Below are positions 44,298 through 53,576 of a stretch of DNA of 64,000 bases, one piece after another. The position numbers and the translations under genes were made by a program. The DNA is from Pseudomonas arcuscaelestis. Lineage in GTDB: Bacteria > Pseudomonadota > Gammaproteobacteria > Pseudomonadales > Pseudomonadaceae. The notes beneath the pieces were generated by a model that saw nothing but the letters and a program-made list of their open reading frames with translations, was not told where the DNA came from and did no database searches. The DNA is taken from contig NZ_JACOPV010000005.1 in assembly GCF_016881005.1 (NCBI RefSeq), positions 310,001 to 374,000 of the forward strand, written 5' to 3'. Numbering within the stretch: the first letter of the stretch is position 1; each line of letters opens with the position of its first letter.

Positions 44298-46907
44298 TTA
44301 CGCTTGAACGACCGGGATGTTGGCGCTCGCAGCAGCTTCACGGAACTCGGCGATCTGATCGAAGCTCAGGTAGCGGTAAACGTCGGCAGCCATGCTGTCG
44401 ATGTTCTTCGCGTACTCCATGTACTCTTCGACGGTTGGCAGCTTGCCCAGAATCGAGGCAACAGCAGCCAGCTCGGCCGAGGCCAGGTAGACGTTGGTAG
44501 CGTCGCCCAGGCGGTTCGGGAAGTTACGGGTCGAAGTGGAAACCACAGTCGAACCGGTTTGCACACGTGCCTGGTTACCCATGCACAGCGAGCAACCTGG
44601 CATTTCCATGCGTGCACCGGCTTTGCCGTAGATGCCGTAGTAGCCTTCTTCGGTCAGCTGGTGAGCGTCCATCTTGGTTGGCGGAGCCAGCCACAGACGG
44701 GTAGGGATACCACCCTTGACCTTCTCCAGCAACTTGCCGGCAGCGCGGAAGTGACCGATGTTGGTCATGCACGAACCGATGAACACTTCGTCGATCTTCT
44801 CGCCTTGTACGCTCGACAGCAGGCGAGCATCGTCCGGGTCGTTCGGCGCGCAGAGCACAGGCTCTTTGACGTCGGCCAGGTCGATCTCGATGATTTCGGC
44901 GTATTCGGCGTCCTTGTCGGCTTCCAGCAGCACTGGGTTGGCCAACCAGGCTTCCATCGCTTGAGCACGACGCTCCAGGGTACGGGCGTCGCCGTAGCCT
45001 TCGCTGATCATCCAGCGCAGCAGGGTAACGTTCGACTGCAGGTACTCGGCAATGGCCTTTTCTGGCAGCTTGATCGAGCAACCGGCAGCAGAACGCTCAG
45101 CCGAGGCGTCGGACAGTTCGAACGCTTGCTCGACGGTCAGTTCGTCCAGGCCTTCGATTTCCAGGATGCGGCCGGAGAAGGCGTTGATCTTGCCCTTCTT
45201 CTCGACGGTCAGCAGGCCTTTCTGGATGGCGTAGTAAGGGATGGCGTGAACCAGGTCGCGCAGGGTGATGCCGGGTTGCAGTTTGCCCTTGAAGCGCACC
45301 AGTACCGACTCCGGCATGTCCAGCGGCATTACGCCGGTGGCTGCGGCGAAGGCGACCAGGCCGGAACCGGCCGGGAAGGAAATGCCGATCGGGAAACGGG
45401 TGTGCGAGTCACCACCGGTACCGACGGTATCCGGCAGCAGCATGCGGTTCAGCCAGCTGTGGATGATGCCGTCGCCTGGACGCAGGGACACGCCGCCACG
45501 GGTGCGGATGAAATCCGGCAGGGTGTGGTGGGTGTTGACGTCGATTGGCTTCGGATAGGCCGCAGTGTGGCAGAACGACTGCATGACCAGGTCAGCAGAG
45601 AAGCCCAGGCAGGCGAGGTCTTTGAGCTCGTCGCGGGTCATCGGGCCAGTGGTGTCCTGGGAGCCGACGGTGGTCATCTTCGGTTCGCAGTAGGTGCCAG
45701 GACGAACGCCTTTGCCTTCTGCCAGGCCGCAAGCCTTGCCGACCATTTTCTGTGCCAGGCTGTAGCCCTTGCCGGTGTCGACTGGGGTTTCCGGCAGCTT
45801 GAACAGATCGGTTGGGCCCAGGCCCAGTTCGGCACGCGCCTTCTCGGTCAGACCACGGCCGACGATCAGCGGGATACGGCCGCCAGCGCGGACTTCGTCG
45901 AGCAGCACTTCGGTTTTAAGCTGGAAGTTGGTGACCAGCTCGTCGCTGCCGTGACGACGCACTTCGCCTTTGTACGGGTAGACGTCGATGACGTCGCCCA
46001 TGCCCAGGTCGGTGCAGTCGAACTCGATTGGCAAAGCGCCGGCGTCTTCCATGGTGTTGTAGAAGATCGGGGCGATCTTGGTGCCGAAGCAGAAACCACC
46101 GCCGCGCTTGTTCGGCACGTAAGGGATGTCGTCGCCGAAGAACCACAGCACCGAGTTGGTGGCGGATTTGCGCGAGGAGCCGGTACCCACTACGTCACCG
46201 ACGTAGGCGACTGGGAAGCCCTTGGCCTTGACTTGCTCGATCTGCTTGAGCGGACCGACCACGCCTGGTTGCTCAGGCTCGATGCCGTCACGGGCCATTT
46301 TCAGCATGGCCAGGGCGTGCAGCGGGATGTCAGGGCGCGACCATGCGTCCGGGGCAGGGGACAGGTCGTCGGTGTTGGTTTCACCTGGGACCTTGAAAAC
46401 GGTCAGGGTGTATTTTTCTTCGATGGCTGGACGGGCAGTGAACCACTCGCCTGCAGCCCAGGATTCCATAACGGCCTTGGCGTGAACGTTGCCGGCCTTG
46501 GCTTTTTCGGCGACGTCGTGGAAGGCGTCGAACATCAGCAGGGTGTGCTTGAGCTGTTCGGCGGCTACGGCGGCCAGTTCAGCGTTGTCCAGCAGCTCGA
46601 CCATGGTGGCGATGTTGTAGCCGCCCTGCATGGTACCCAGCAGTTCGACAGCACGCTTTTTGTCGATCAGTGGGGAAGTGGCTTCGCCCTTGGCGACAGC
46701 AGAGAGGAAGCCAGCCTTGACGTAGGCAGCTTCGTCCACTCCTGGTGGAACGCGATTGGTGATCAGGTCGACGAGGACTGCTTCTTCGCCAGCAGGGGGG
46801 TTCTTCAGCAGCTCGACCAGGCCTGCGGTTTGTTCGGCGTTAAGCGGCTGGGGCACGATACCCTGGGCGGCACGCTCTTCGATGTGTTTGCGGTAGGCTT
46901 CAAGCAC
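44298..46907 (-). CDS. acnB: Bifunctional aconitate hydratase 2 / 2-methylisocitrate dehydratase
   Basis: The 869-residue enzyme is the main TCA-cycle aconitase and also hydrates 2-methyl-cis-aconitate. The AcnB-type N-terminal HEAT-like domain ([20 protein letters not shown]) comes first. The swivel domain follows, with [12 protein letters not shown] at about 238-249. Cluster ligands are in [11 protein letters not shown] at about 709 and [11 protein letters not shown] at about 772. The GTG at 46907 gives the normal N-terminus, with GAGGG 9 bases ahead; the alternative upstream ATG at 46955 would add 16 residues and overlap the leader. A large structured region lies upstream (47027-47164). 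Confidence 0.97.
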   Translation of the reverse strand: MLEAYRKHIEERAAQGIVPQPLNAEQTAGLVELLKNPPAGEEAVLVDLITNRVPPGVDEAAYVKAGFLSAVAKGEATSPLIDKKRAVELLGTMQGGYNIATMVELLDNAELAAVAAEQLKHTLLMFDAFHDVAEKAKAGNVHAKAVMESWAAGEWFTARPAIEEKYTLTVFKVPGETNTDDLSPAPDAWSRPDIPLHALAMLKMARDGIEPEQPGVVGPLKQIEQVKAKGFPVAYVGDVVGTGSSRKSATNSVLWFFGDDIPYVPNKRGGGFCFGTKIAPIFYNTMEDAGALPIEFDCTDLGMGDVIDVYPYKGEVRRHGSDELVTNFQLKTEVLLDEVRAGGRIPLIVGRGLTEKARAELGLGPTDLFKLPETPVDTGKGYSLAQKMVGKACGLAEGKGVRPGTYCEPKMTTVGSQDTTGPMTRDELKDLACLGFSADLVMQSFCHTAAYPKPIDVNTHHTLPDFIRTRGGVSLRPGDGIIHSWLNRMLLPDTVGTGGDSHTRFPIGISFPAGSGLVAFAAATGVMPLDMPESVLVRFKGKLQPGITLRDLVHAIPYYAIQKGLLTVEKKGKINAFSGRILEIEGLDELTVEQAFELSDASAERSAAGCSIKLPEKAIAEYLQSNVTLLRWMISEGYGDARTLERRAQAMEAWLANPVLLEADKDAEYAEIIEIDLADVKEPVLCAPNDPDDARLLSSVQGEKIDEVFIGSCMTNIGHFRAAGKLLEKVKGGIPTRLWLAPPTKMDAHQLTEEGYYGIYGKAGARMEMPGCSLCMGNQARVQTGSTVVSTSTRNFPNRLGDATNVYLASAELAAVASILGKLPTVEEYMEYAKNIDSMAADVYRYLSFDQIAEFREAAASANIPVVQA

Positions 46908-47026
46908 AGTTATTACCCTCATCAGTGGTCCCAAATGGGTGTCCGGGACGCTCATCCAGAAATTCCGGCACCCGTGCGCAATACGGCTTCTTGGGCCGCG
47001 TAGCCAGGGTTGCAGGAAATCCTTAC

Positions 47027-47164
47027 AGAAGCTGCTTTCAAAGTTTTACGCCTGTAGAACGGAGGCTGATGAGGGCTGGCGAGGGATATGCGACAGGCGA
47101 ATATCCCAGGCCAACGCCGTTCTACCGGATTAACTGTGCTCGTGACGCTTTGAAAACAGCTTCT
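47027..47164. other. Nested inverted-repeat structure upstream of acnB
   Basis: Outer arms at 47027-47043 (AGAAGCTGCTTTCAAAG) and 47148-47164 (CTTTGAAAACAGCTTCT) pair over 17 bases with one wobble. Next inwards, GTAGAACGG (47054-47062) pairs with CCGTTCTAC (47117-47125). TGGC (47077-47080) pairs with GCCA (47110-47113), and GGGATAT (47083-47089) with ATATCCC (47101-47107). Four nested stems in a row are unlikely by chance. It may be a leader RNA of acnB, a small RNA, or a small non-coding mobile repeat. No downstream T-run is seen. Confidence 0.55.
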
Positions 47165-47197
47165 AACGGACATTTGGCGCCTTAAAAAGGCCGGGCA

Positions 47198-47226
47198 ATT
47201 CTACTGGAAAAAGTTGATAAAGGTAA
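47198..47226 (-). promoter_or_regulatory. acnB: Possible acnB promoter
   Basis: On the minus strand TTACCT (47221-47226) is followed after 17 bases by TAGAAT (47198-47203). The -10 is good and the -35 weak. If used, the transcript begins near 47190 and includes the whole nested structure. Confidence 0.35.
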
Positions 47227-47314
47227 GGCGCGCTTGATCACTTTAGCGGGTGACCCCCGTTAGACAAAGGGCTAACATGGCAGCCTGTTCCACCGCATAG
47301 CTGTCGGTTTTTTC

Positions 47315-47782
47315 ATGTCCAATCAGTCAATAAAAACGCCTTGTGTCGGCCTGTGTTCCACGGTCTACGGGGATCTGGTGTGTCGTGGCTGCAAGCGTTT
47401 TCACCATGAAGTGATCAATTGGAACGGCTATAACGAAGATGAAAAGCGCGCAGTCTGGCTGCGTCTTGAGCAATTGCTGGTACAGGTCATGGTGGCCAAA
47501 CTCGAGGTCTTTGATGCCGAGCGTCTGCGCCAGCAACTGGTGCAACGCAAGATCCGCTTTGTGCCGCATCAGTCCGAATACTGCTGGGCCTATCAGTTGA
47601 TCGCCCGTGGCGCGCGGGTGATTCGCGAGCTTGAGGCCTATGGCATGGTGTTGTTGCCGGAGTTCCGTGACTGGGAATTGCCCGAACTGCGAGATGCCAT
47701 TGATCGGGAATTCTTTTTGCTGTCCGAGGCGCATTACCAGCGCTATATCGCGCCAGGTTTTCTCAAGGATGCCTTGGGTTAA
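47315..47782 (+). CDS. DUF1289 domain-containing protein
   Basis: The 155-residue protein has the DUF1289 zinc/iron-type motif at its start: TPCVGLCSTVYGDLVCRGCK at about 8-27, a CxxxC...CxxC pattern followed by RFHHEVINW. A helical region of about 100 residues completes it. The function of DUF1289 is not established; four cysteines suggest a metal site. It is divergent from acnB and convergent with a double-Usp gene. The ATG at 47315 lacks a strong ribosome binding site. Confidence 0.85.
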   Translation: MSNQSIKTPCVGLCSTVYGDLVCRGCKRFHHEVINWNGYNEDEKRAVWLRLEQLLVQVMVAKLEVFDAERLRQQLVQRKIRFVPHQSEYCWAYQLIARGARVIRELEAYGMVLLPEFRDWELPELRDAIDREFFLLSEAHYQRYIAPGFLKDALG

Positions 47783-47836
47783 ATGTCGTTTGCCCCGCGA
47801 TCCGTAAAGCGCGAGGCAAACCCGACGATGCAGTCC

Positions 47837-48700
47837 TTAGCCCTGCGCCAGCTCGGTCAGGTGGACTTTTGCTTCTTCACTTTTGAGTACCAGCACGTCG
47901 CATTCCAGTGAATCGAGTACCACCTCGGCAGTGTTGCCTATCAATGCGCCGGAGATGCCGGTACGAGCCACTGTGCCGATCACGGTCACCACCGCATCGT
48001 ACTTCTTCGCGGTGTAGGGAATCAGCACATCGGCAGGGCCCTCGGCAACGTGCAGGCGATCATCCTTGATGTCGAATTCGGCCTGGAATGCGGTGCATTC
48101 TTCGCGATAGCGCTGCTCGATGGTTTCTTTCAATTGATACACCGGGTCGGCAGCCGAGAGCATCGGCGATGGATGGGCGCTGATCACATGCAGGTTGCCC
48201 TTGGCCAGGCTGGCGATCTCGTAGCCATGATTGATGATGCTCGTATGCAGCAGGCGATGCGGTTCGTCGTGGTTGCCGACATCCACGGCGGCGAGGATTA
48301 CCCCGCCGGTCCATGGTCGTTCGGTCTTGACCATCAACACCGCGCACGGACATTGGCGCAACAGTTTCCAGTCTGAAGGGGTGAGCAGGGCCTTTTTCAG
48401 GGGGTTGTCTGGCCGGTGCTCCTTGATGACCAATTCGCAGCCTTCGGCTTGTTGCACGCTGATGATCGATTCATGCAGGGTGTCGTGCCACGCTTGTTCG
48501 TAGGTCACATTGTTGTAGCCGTCGTCGTGCAGTTGACTGCACAACAGGCTCAGCAAGGCACTGTGGTCGTGTTTTTTATCGCACATCAACAAGTGCAGAC
48601 GAGCACCCGTGACGCCTGCGATCAGTTTCGCCCGGGTCAGGGCCCGGCTGTGGGCGTGCTCGGGATCGAGTACCACCAGGATGCTGCGTACTTCTAGCAT
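47837..48700 (-). CDS. Universal stress protein with two Usp domains (UspE-like)
   Basis: The 287-residue protein has two tandem Usp folds (about 1-140 and 150-285). The first starts RSILVVLDPEHAHSRALTRA; the second ends VTVIGTVARTGISGALIGNT followed by AEVVLDSLECDVLVLK, which is the nucleotide-binding signature G-2x-G-9x-G in a form close to UspE. Such tandem proteins act in stress survival, and in some species motility. It stands alone, convergent with the DUF1289 gene and divergent from miaE. Confidence 0.9.
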   Translation of the reverse strand: MLEVRSILVVLDPEHAHSRALTRAKLIAGVTGARLHLLMCDKKHDHSALLSLLCSQLHDDGYNNVTYEQAWHDTLHESIISVQQAEGCELVIKEHRPDNPLKKALLTPSDWKLLRQCPCAVLMVKTERPWTGGVILAAVDVGNHDEPHRLLHTSIINHGYEIASLAKGNLHVISAHPSPMLSAADPVYQLKETIEQRYREECTAFQAEFDIKDDRLHVAEGPADVLIPYTAKKYDAVVTVIGTVARTGISGALIGNTAEVVLDSLECDVLVLKSEEAKVHLTELAQG

Positions 48701-48856
48701 GAGCGTGAACTCCCTTCAGAATTGGTCACCGATGTCTGACTATAGACGGCACTCAATGCGATGGGCCTGATATGTATCAAGCATAGTCCACTGGTGATCG
48801 CCTCCACCGCCGGTATAATCGCCGCTCTTGTCGTTGCCCTGCCTGTTTGTGAGCCT

Positions 48857-49462
48857 ATGCACCTTATTCCCGAAATTGACGCGTTCCTTGGTTGCCGTAC
48901 TCCCGATGCCTGGGTCCAGGCAGCTCTTGCCGATCAGGAAACCCTGTTGATCGACCACAAGAACTGCGAGTTCAAGGCCGCCAGCACGGCGCTGAGCCTG
49001 ATGGCCAAGTACAACACGCACCTGGACCTGATCAACATGATGTCGCGCCTGGCACGTGAAGAGCTGGTACATCACGAGCAAGTACTGCGCTTGATGAAAC
49101 GTCGCAAGATCGGTCTGCGCCCACTGTCGGCGGGTCGCTACGCCTCCGGGTTGCGTCGCGTAGTGCGCACGCACGAGCCGGTAAAGCTGGTCGACACGTT
49201 GGTGGTCGGTGCATTTATCGAAGCGCGCAGTTGTGAGCGCTTTGCCGCGTTGGTGCCGCATCTGGACGAAGAACTGGGCAAGTTCTATCACGGCCTGCTC
49301 AGCAGCGAAGCTCGGCATTACCAGGGTTACCTTAAGCTGGCACATCAATACGGTGAAGCAGCGGATGTCGAGCGGGTGGTGCTGAAGGTCAGGGAGGCTG
49401 AAGCCGAGTTGATCAATACCCCGGATGTAGAGTTCCGTTTCCATAGCGGTATTCCGGCTTAA
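48857..49462 (+). CDS. miaE: tRNA 2-methylthio-N6-isopentenyladenosine-37 hydroxylase
   Basis: The 202-residue helical protein is a non-haem di-iron oxygenase that hydroxylates ms2i6A at position 37 of tRNAs reading UNN codons. Ligand motifs are visible: the Glu of CEFKAASTAL, the EELVHHEQ (ExxH) helix at about 73-80, the Glu of FIEARSCERF and SSEARHY (ExxH-like) at about 150-156. The ATG at 48857 (MHLIPEIDAFLG) is preceded by GTGAGCCT; the further upstream start would add a hydrophobic tail unlike the family. A hairpin terminator follows. Confidence 0.92.
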   Translation: MHLIPEIDAFLGCRTPDAWVQAALADQETLLIDHKNCEFKAASTALSLMAKYNTHLDLINMMSRLAREELVHHEQVLRLMKRRKIGLRPLSAGRYASGLRRVVRTHEPVKLVDTLVVGAFIEARSCERFAALVPHLDEELGKFYHGLLSSEARHYQGYLKLAHQYGEAADVERVVLKVREAEAELINTPDVEFRFHSGIPA

Positions 49463-49465
49463 ACG

Positions 49466-49503
49466 ATCGCGGCGCGACCATCGAGTTGCCCCGCGATTTT
49501 TTT
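49466..49503 (+). terminator. Terminator after miaE
   Basis: ATCGCGG (49466-49472) pairs with CCGCGAT (49491-49497), loop of 18 bases, followed by TTTTTTT. The longer loop makes it less certain than the others. Confidence 0.6.
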
Positions 49504-49535
49504 AAGAAGAAATAGTAAGCAGGCTAATTAATGGC

Positions 49536-49581
49536 TTGACGCTAGCTGTCTAGGCAGTAACATTATGTTACTAACTGCCTA
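49536..49581 (+). promoter_or_regulatory. marR-emrAB promoter with nested palindromic operator
   Basis: A -35 TTGACG (49536-49541) is followed by a -10-like TAACAT at 49558-49563 (16-base spacing). From 49551 to 49581 the bases form nested inverted repeats: TAGGCAGT and ACTGCCTA as outer arms, and AGTAACAT/ATGTTACT around a single T inside. MarR repressors bind symmetric sites of this sort over their own promoter. Autoregulation is inferred from place and symmetry. Confidence 0.65.
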
Positions 49582-49596
49582 AGCGGTATTGCCTTC

Positions 49597-50070
49597 ATGC
49601 AGCACTTTTCCCCCGAAAACTTCCAGACTTGCACCATAGGCTTGCTCCTGGGCCGCGCCGCGCTGGTTAAAGACCGCATTCTCGACAGTCACCTGCAAGA
49701 TTTCGGCGTCACTGCCGCGCAGTTCAAGGTGTTGATCATTGTTTCTCAGTACGGCGTCGATACCCCCGCCGAGCTGTGCCGTTACCTGTCTCTGGATAGC
49801 GGCTCGATGACGCGCATGCTCGATCGTCTCGAACAAAAGCAATTGATCATGCGTCGGCGTTGCCCGGATGACCGGCGTCAGGTGCGTCTGGGCTTGAGCG
49901 AAGAAGGGCAGAACCTGGCGGACCAATTGCCGCAGATCGGTGCAGCGGCAATGAACGAGTTGGTAGGCGTGCTCGATGCAACTGAACTGGCGAACCTTGA
50001 AGGCTTGCTGACAAAAGTACTCCTTGCAGCTGGCGACACACTGACAGCCCTACGGGTAGGTGCAAAATGA
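49597..50070 (+). CDS. MarR-family transcriptional regulator
   Basis: The 157-residue protein has the winged helix-turn-helix of MarR proteins (about 40-110: FGVTAAQFKVLIIVSQYGVD, then the recognition helix SLDSGSMTRMLDRLEQKQL and the wing RRRCPDDRRQVRLGLSEEG). It is most likely the repressor of the efflux genes that follow; its stop overlaps the emrA start (ATGA). A large palindrome lies over its own promoter. The ligand cannot be predicted. Confidence 0.93.
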   Translation: MQHFSPENFQTCTIGLLLGRAALVKDRILDSHLQDFGVTAAQFKVLIIVSQYGVDTPAELCRYLSLDSGSMTRMLDRLEQKQLIMRRRCPDDRRQVRLGLSEEGQNLADQLPQIGAAAMNELVGVLDATELANLEGLLTKVLLAAGDTLTALRVGAK

Positions 50071-51263
50071 GTGACATGTCTGACAGCGCCAGCAGCGCGC
50101 AAGATCTCAACAACTCCCGAAAACGCAAGACCTGGTTGCTCGGTCTTGCCTTGCTGGTCGTGCTGGGCGGGGGCGCGGTATGGGCCTGGCACGAGCTTTA
50201 CGGGCGTTGGAACGAAGAAACCGACGATGCCTATGTCAACGGCAACGTTGTAGAGATCACGCCGTTGATAACCGGCACCGTCGTCAGCATCGGTGCCGAC
50301 GATGGTGATCTGGTTCATGCCGGGCAAGTACTGATTGAGTTCGATCCCAGTGATGCCGAAGTGGGTCTTCAAGCCGCGCAGGCGCAGTTGGCCCGCGCCG
50401 TGCGTCAGGTGCGCGGGTTGTACAGCAATGTCGATGGGATGCGCGCTCAGGTTGCTGCGCGTCAGGCTGAACAGACCAAAGCCCAGGAAAACTACAACCG
50501 ACGCAAGACCCTGGCGGCGGGCGGGGCAATTTCCCTGGAAGAGCTGTCTCACGCTCGTGATGATCTGGCCTCGGCACAAAGTTCGCTGATCAATGCCAAA
50601 CAGCAGCTCAATACCACCACTGCACTGGTTGATGACACCGTGGTTTCGTCCCATCCACAGGTGATGGCTGCGGCTGCCGACCTGCGCCAGGCATACCTGG
50701 CTGCCGCACGCACCACTCTGGTGGCGCCGGTTACAGGTTATGTGGCCAAGCGCACAGTGCAATTGGGCCAGCGTCTGGAGCCCGGAACCGCAACCATGGC
50801 GGTGATCCCACTGGATCAGCTATGGATCGACGCCAACTTCAAGGAAACTCAGTTGCGCAACATGCGCATCGGCCAGCCGGTAGATATTGTTGCCGACTTA
50901 TATGGTAGCGAGGTCAAGTACAGCGGCACCATCGACAGTCTCGGCGCCGGCACTGGCAGTGCCTTCGCGCTGCTGCCAGCGCAGAACGCCACTGGCAACT
51001 GGATCAAGATCGTCCAGCGGGTGCCCGTGCGTATTCACATCAATGCCGAACAACTGGCCGCCCATCCACTGCGTATCGGTCTTTCGACCCAGGTTAGCGT
51101 TGATCTGCATGACCAGAGCGGCCCTGTATTGGCCCAGGTGCCTGCGCAAAAGGCATCGTTTGCCACTCAGGTGTATGACCGCCAGTTGATTGAAGCCGAT
51201 GCCATGATCACGCGGCTGATCCATGAAAACAGTGAAGGCTCCAGCAAGACGGCCGTGCGATGA
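50067..51263 (+). CDS. emrA: Membrane fusion protein of an EmrAB-type efflux pump
   Basis: The 398-residue protein has one N-terminal membrane helix (about 24-45, LLGLALLVVLGGGAVWAWHE), then a biotinyl-lipoyl-like domain split by a long coiled-coil hairpin (about 95-215), and a beta-barrel ending. Motifs include NEETDDAYVNGNVVEITPLI near 50-70 and VTGYVAKRTVQLGQRLEPG at about 226. It links the inner-membrane transporter to an outer-membrane channel. It overlaps its neighbours on both sides by 4 bases. No outer membrane channel gene is in the operon. Confidence 0.93.
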   Translation: MSDMSDSASSAQDLNNSRKRKTWLLGLALLVVLGGGAVWAWHELYGRWNEETDDAYVNGNVVEITPLITGTVVSIGADDGDLVHAGQVLIEFDPSDAEVGLQAAQAQLARAVRQVRGLYSNVDGMRAQVAARQAEQTKAQENYNRRKTLAAGGAISLEELSHARDDLASAQSSLINAKQQLNTTTALVDDTVVSSHPQVMAAAADLRQAYLAAARTTLVAPVTGYVAKRTVQLGQRLEPGTATMAVIPLDQLWIDANFKETQLRNMRIGQPVDIVADLYGSEVKYSGTIDSLGAGTGSAFALLPAQNATGNWIKIVQRVPVRIHINAEQLAAHPLRIGLSTQVSVDLHDQSGPVLAQVPAQKASFATQVYDRQLIEADAMITRLIHENSEGSSKTAVR

Positions 51264-52789
51264 GCAACACCGCTTCATTCACCCCGCCGAGCCTGCTGCT
51301 GACCACCATCGGGCTGTCGCTGGCAACGTTCATGCAGGTGCTCGATACCACCATTGCCAACGTCGCCTTGCCGACCATTTCCGGCAATTTGGGGGTGAGC
51401 ACCGAGCAGGGTACCTGGGTCATCACCTCGTTTGCGGTGAGTAACGCTATTGCCTTGCCGTTGACCGGCTGGCTGAGTCGGCGGTTTGGCGAAGTGAAGC
51501 TGTTTATCTGGGCCACCTTGCTGTTCGTGCTGGCGTCATTTCTTTGTGGTATTGCTCGGTCGATGCCGGAGCTGGTGGGCTTTCGGGTTTTGCAGGGGAT
51601 TGTCGCCGGTCCTTTGTATCCGATGACCCAGACATTGCTGATCGCAGTCTATCCGCCAGCCAAGCGCGGCATGGCCCTGGCCTTGCTGGCGATGGTCACG
51701 GTCGTGGCGCCAATCGCCGGTCCGATCCTCGGCGGTTGGATTACCGACAGCTACAGTTGGCCGTGGATTTTTTTCATCAACGTTCCGATTGGCCTGTTTG
51801 CTGCGGCAGTGGTGCGTCAACAAATGCGCACGCGCCCGGTTGCGACCCAGCGCCAGCCGATGGACTACATCGGTCTGCTGACCTTGATCGTCGGCGTCGG
51901 TGCCTTGCAAGTGGTACTGGACAAGGGCAATGACCTGGACTGGTTCGAGTCCAACTTCATTATTGTCGGCAGTCTGATTTCGCTGGTGTTCCTGGCGATC
52001 TTTGTCATCTGGGAGCTGACCGACAAGCATCCGGTGGTCAATCTGCGCTTGTTCGTCCACCGCAACTTTCGCATCGGCACCATCGTCCTGGTGGGCGGCT
52101 ATGCGGGCTTTTTCGGTATCAACCTGATTCTGCCGCAGTGGTTGCAGACACAAATGGGCTACACCGCTACCTGGGCTGGCCTGGCGGTGGCGCCCATCGG
52201 ATTGCTGCCGGTACTGATGTCGCCGTTCGTCGGTAAATATGCACACAGAATCGACTTGCGCCTGCTGGCAGGCCTGGCGTTCCTGGCCATCGGCACCAGT
52301 TGTTTCATGCGAGCAGGCTTTACCAATGAGGTCGACTTTCAGCACATCGCCCTGGTGCAGCTATTCATGGGTATCGGCGTGGCGCTGTTCTTCATGCCGA
52401 CCTTGAGCATCCTGTTGTCGGACCTGCCACCGCACCAGATTGCCGACGGTTCCGGGCTGGCTACTTTCCTGCGCACCCTTGGTGGCAGCTTCGCCGCATC
52501 CTTGACGACCTGGTTGTGGATTCGCCGCGCCGACCAGCATCACGCCTACTTGAGCGAAAGCATCAGCACCTACGAGCCGGCCACCCGTGAAGCGCTCAAT
52601 CAACTGGGGGGTGCGAATGGGCAGTCTTTTGCGCAGCTGGAGCGGATACTCAGCAGCCAGGCCTACATGATGTCGACGGTGGATTACTTCACCATGATGG
52701 GCTGGGTGTTTGCCGGGTTGATCTTGCTGGTGTGGCTGGCCAAGCCGCCGTTTGCGGCCAAGGCCGGGCCGGCGTCGGCGGGGCATTGA
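51260..52789 (+). CDS. emrB: MFS drug:proton antiporter of the EmrB/QacA (DHA2) type
   Basis: The 509-residue protein has 14 hydrophobic helices, as usual for the DHA2 group. The antiporter motif region is visible as LDTTIANVALPTISGNLG at about 29-46, followed by TGWLSRRFGEVKLFIWATLL at about 73-92 (motif A). Motif C-like VVAPIAGPILGGWITDSYSW is at about 150-169. It should export hydrophobic toxins in exchange for protons together with EmrA. It is the last gene of the marR-emrA-emrB operon; a strong REP hairpin follows. Confidence 0.93.
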   Translation: MSNTASFTPPSLLLTTIGLSLATFMQVLDTTIANVALPTISGNLGVSTEQGTWVITSFAVSNAIALPLTGWLSRRFGEVKLFIWATLLFVLASFLCGIARSMPELVGFRVLQGIVAGPLYPMTQTLLIAVYPPAKRGMALALLAMVTVVAPIAGPILGGWITDSYSWPWIFFINVPIGLFAAAVVRQQMRTRPVATQRQPMDYIGLLTLIVGVGALQVVLDKGNDLDWFESNFIIVGSLISLVFLAIFVIWELTDKHPVVNLRLFVHRNFRIGTIVLVGGYAGFFGINLILPQWLQTQMGYTATWAGLAVAPIGLLPVLMSPFVGKYAHRIDLRLLAGLAFLAIGTSCFMRAGFTNEVDFQHIALVQLFMGIGVALFFMPTLSILLSDLPPHQIADGSGLATFLRTLGGSFAASLTTWLWIRRADQHHAYLSESISTYEPATREALNQLGGANGQSFAQLERILSSQAYMMSTVDYFTMMGWVFAGLILLVWLAKPPFAAKAGPASAGH

Positions 52790-52792
52790 GCA

Positions 52793-52847
52793 ATCGCGGG
52801 GCAAGCCTGCTCCTGCCGTACGGGTGGGAGAGGGCTTGCCCCGCGAT
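52793..52847. repeat. REP element with perfect 15-bp arms
   Basis: ATCGCGGGGCAAGCC (52793-52807) pairs exactly with GGCTTGCCCCGCGAT (52833-52847), and a second small stem (CTCC/GGAG) lies inside. It sits between the convergent emrB and lpxH genes, 7 bases from the lpxH stop. Such repeats are typical of Pseudomonas intergenic space and could also end or protect both mRNAs. Confidence 0.8.
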
Positions 52848-52853
52848 CAGGTC

Positions 52854-53576
52854 TTACGGAAAAGCAAACGGCTGCAGCTGAAACCCTTGCTCATCCACTT
52901 CCAGTGCCCAACCCTGACGATCCCAGTCGCCCAACACAATACGCCGTGCCGGTTGATCATCGACCATCAGCTTGTGAATCGCCGGGCGGTGAGTATGGCC
53001 GTGCACCAGGGTGCGTACGCCATGGTGCGCCATGACCCGCGGAACTTCTTCCGGCGTCACGTCGACAATGTCGTTGGCTTTCATCCGCGTCTGCGCCCGG
53101 CTTTCACTGCGCAGCTTGCGCGCCAGCTTCTGGCGGGTGCTAAGCGGCAGGTGCCGAAGAAGCCATAGGCTTACTGGGTTACGCAGGTAACGGCGCATTT
53201 TCATGTAGGCCAGATCAAGAGTGCACAGGCTGTCGCCGTGCATCAACAACACCGGCTCGCCCCCCAGTTGCACGACACTTGGGTCGCTCAGCAGGGTGCA
53301 GCCGGCAGCCTTGCAGAAGGCCTCGCCGATGAGGAAATCGCGGTTGCCATGCATTAGGTAGACTTGGGTACCACTGTCGCTCAAGGCGCGCAGGGCCTGG
53401 CAAATACTGGTCTGGAAGGGCGTCATGGCGTCATCGCCGATCCAGGCCTCGAAGAAGTCGCCGAGGATGTACAGCGCTTGAGCATGGCGCGCACGACCGT
53501 CGAGCAGATCAAGAAACGCCCGGGTTATATCCGGGCGTTCTTCTTGCAAGTGCAGATCAGAGATCAGCAGTATCAC
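52854..53576 (-). CDS. lpxH: UDP-2,3-diacylglucosamine pyrophosphohydrolase
   Basis: The 240-residue calcineurin-like metallophosphoesterase makes lipid X in lipid A synthesis. Metal-binding motifs are complete: SDLHLQEE at about 6-13, LGDFFEAW at about 38-45, HGNRDFL at about 76-82, MHGDSL at about 112-117 and HGHTHRP at about 194-200. Length matches LpxH. It overlaps ppiB by 4 bases (ATGA) and follows it in the same transcript. Confidence 0.95.
   Translation of the reverse strand: MILLISDLHLQEERPDITRAFLDLLDGRARHAQALYILGDFFEAWIGDDAMTPFQTSICQALRALSDSGTQVYLMHGNRDFLIGEAFCKAAGCTLLSDPSVVQLGGEPVLLMHGDSLCTLDLAYMKMRRYLRNPVSLWLLRHLPLSTRQKLARKLRSESRAQTRMKANDIVDVTPEEVPRVMAHHGVRTLVHGHTHRPAIHKLMVDDQPARRIVLGDWDRQGWALEVDEQGFQLQPFAFP

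Larger units (their letters stand above)
46908..47314. other. 407-base acnB / DUF1289 intergenic region
   Basis: The region holds no convincing gene; short frames here are inconsistent with codon bias. It contains a nested inverted-repeat structure at 47027-47164, a possible acnB promoter at 47198-47226, and, near 47227-47314, room for the promoter of the DUF1289 gene. It would give acnB a leader of roughly 290 bases. Confidence 0.6.

Noticed and set aside
44304..47003. Open frame of 899 codons on plus across acnB
   Set aside because: Antisense shadow of acnB, longer than the real gene but without any domain; acnB has all cluster and substrate motifs.
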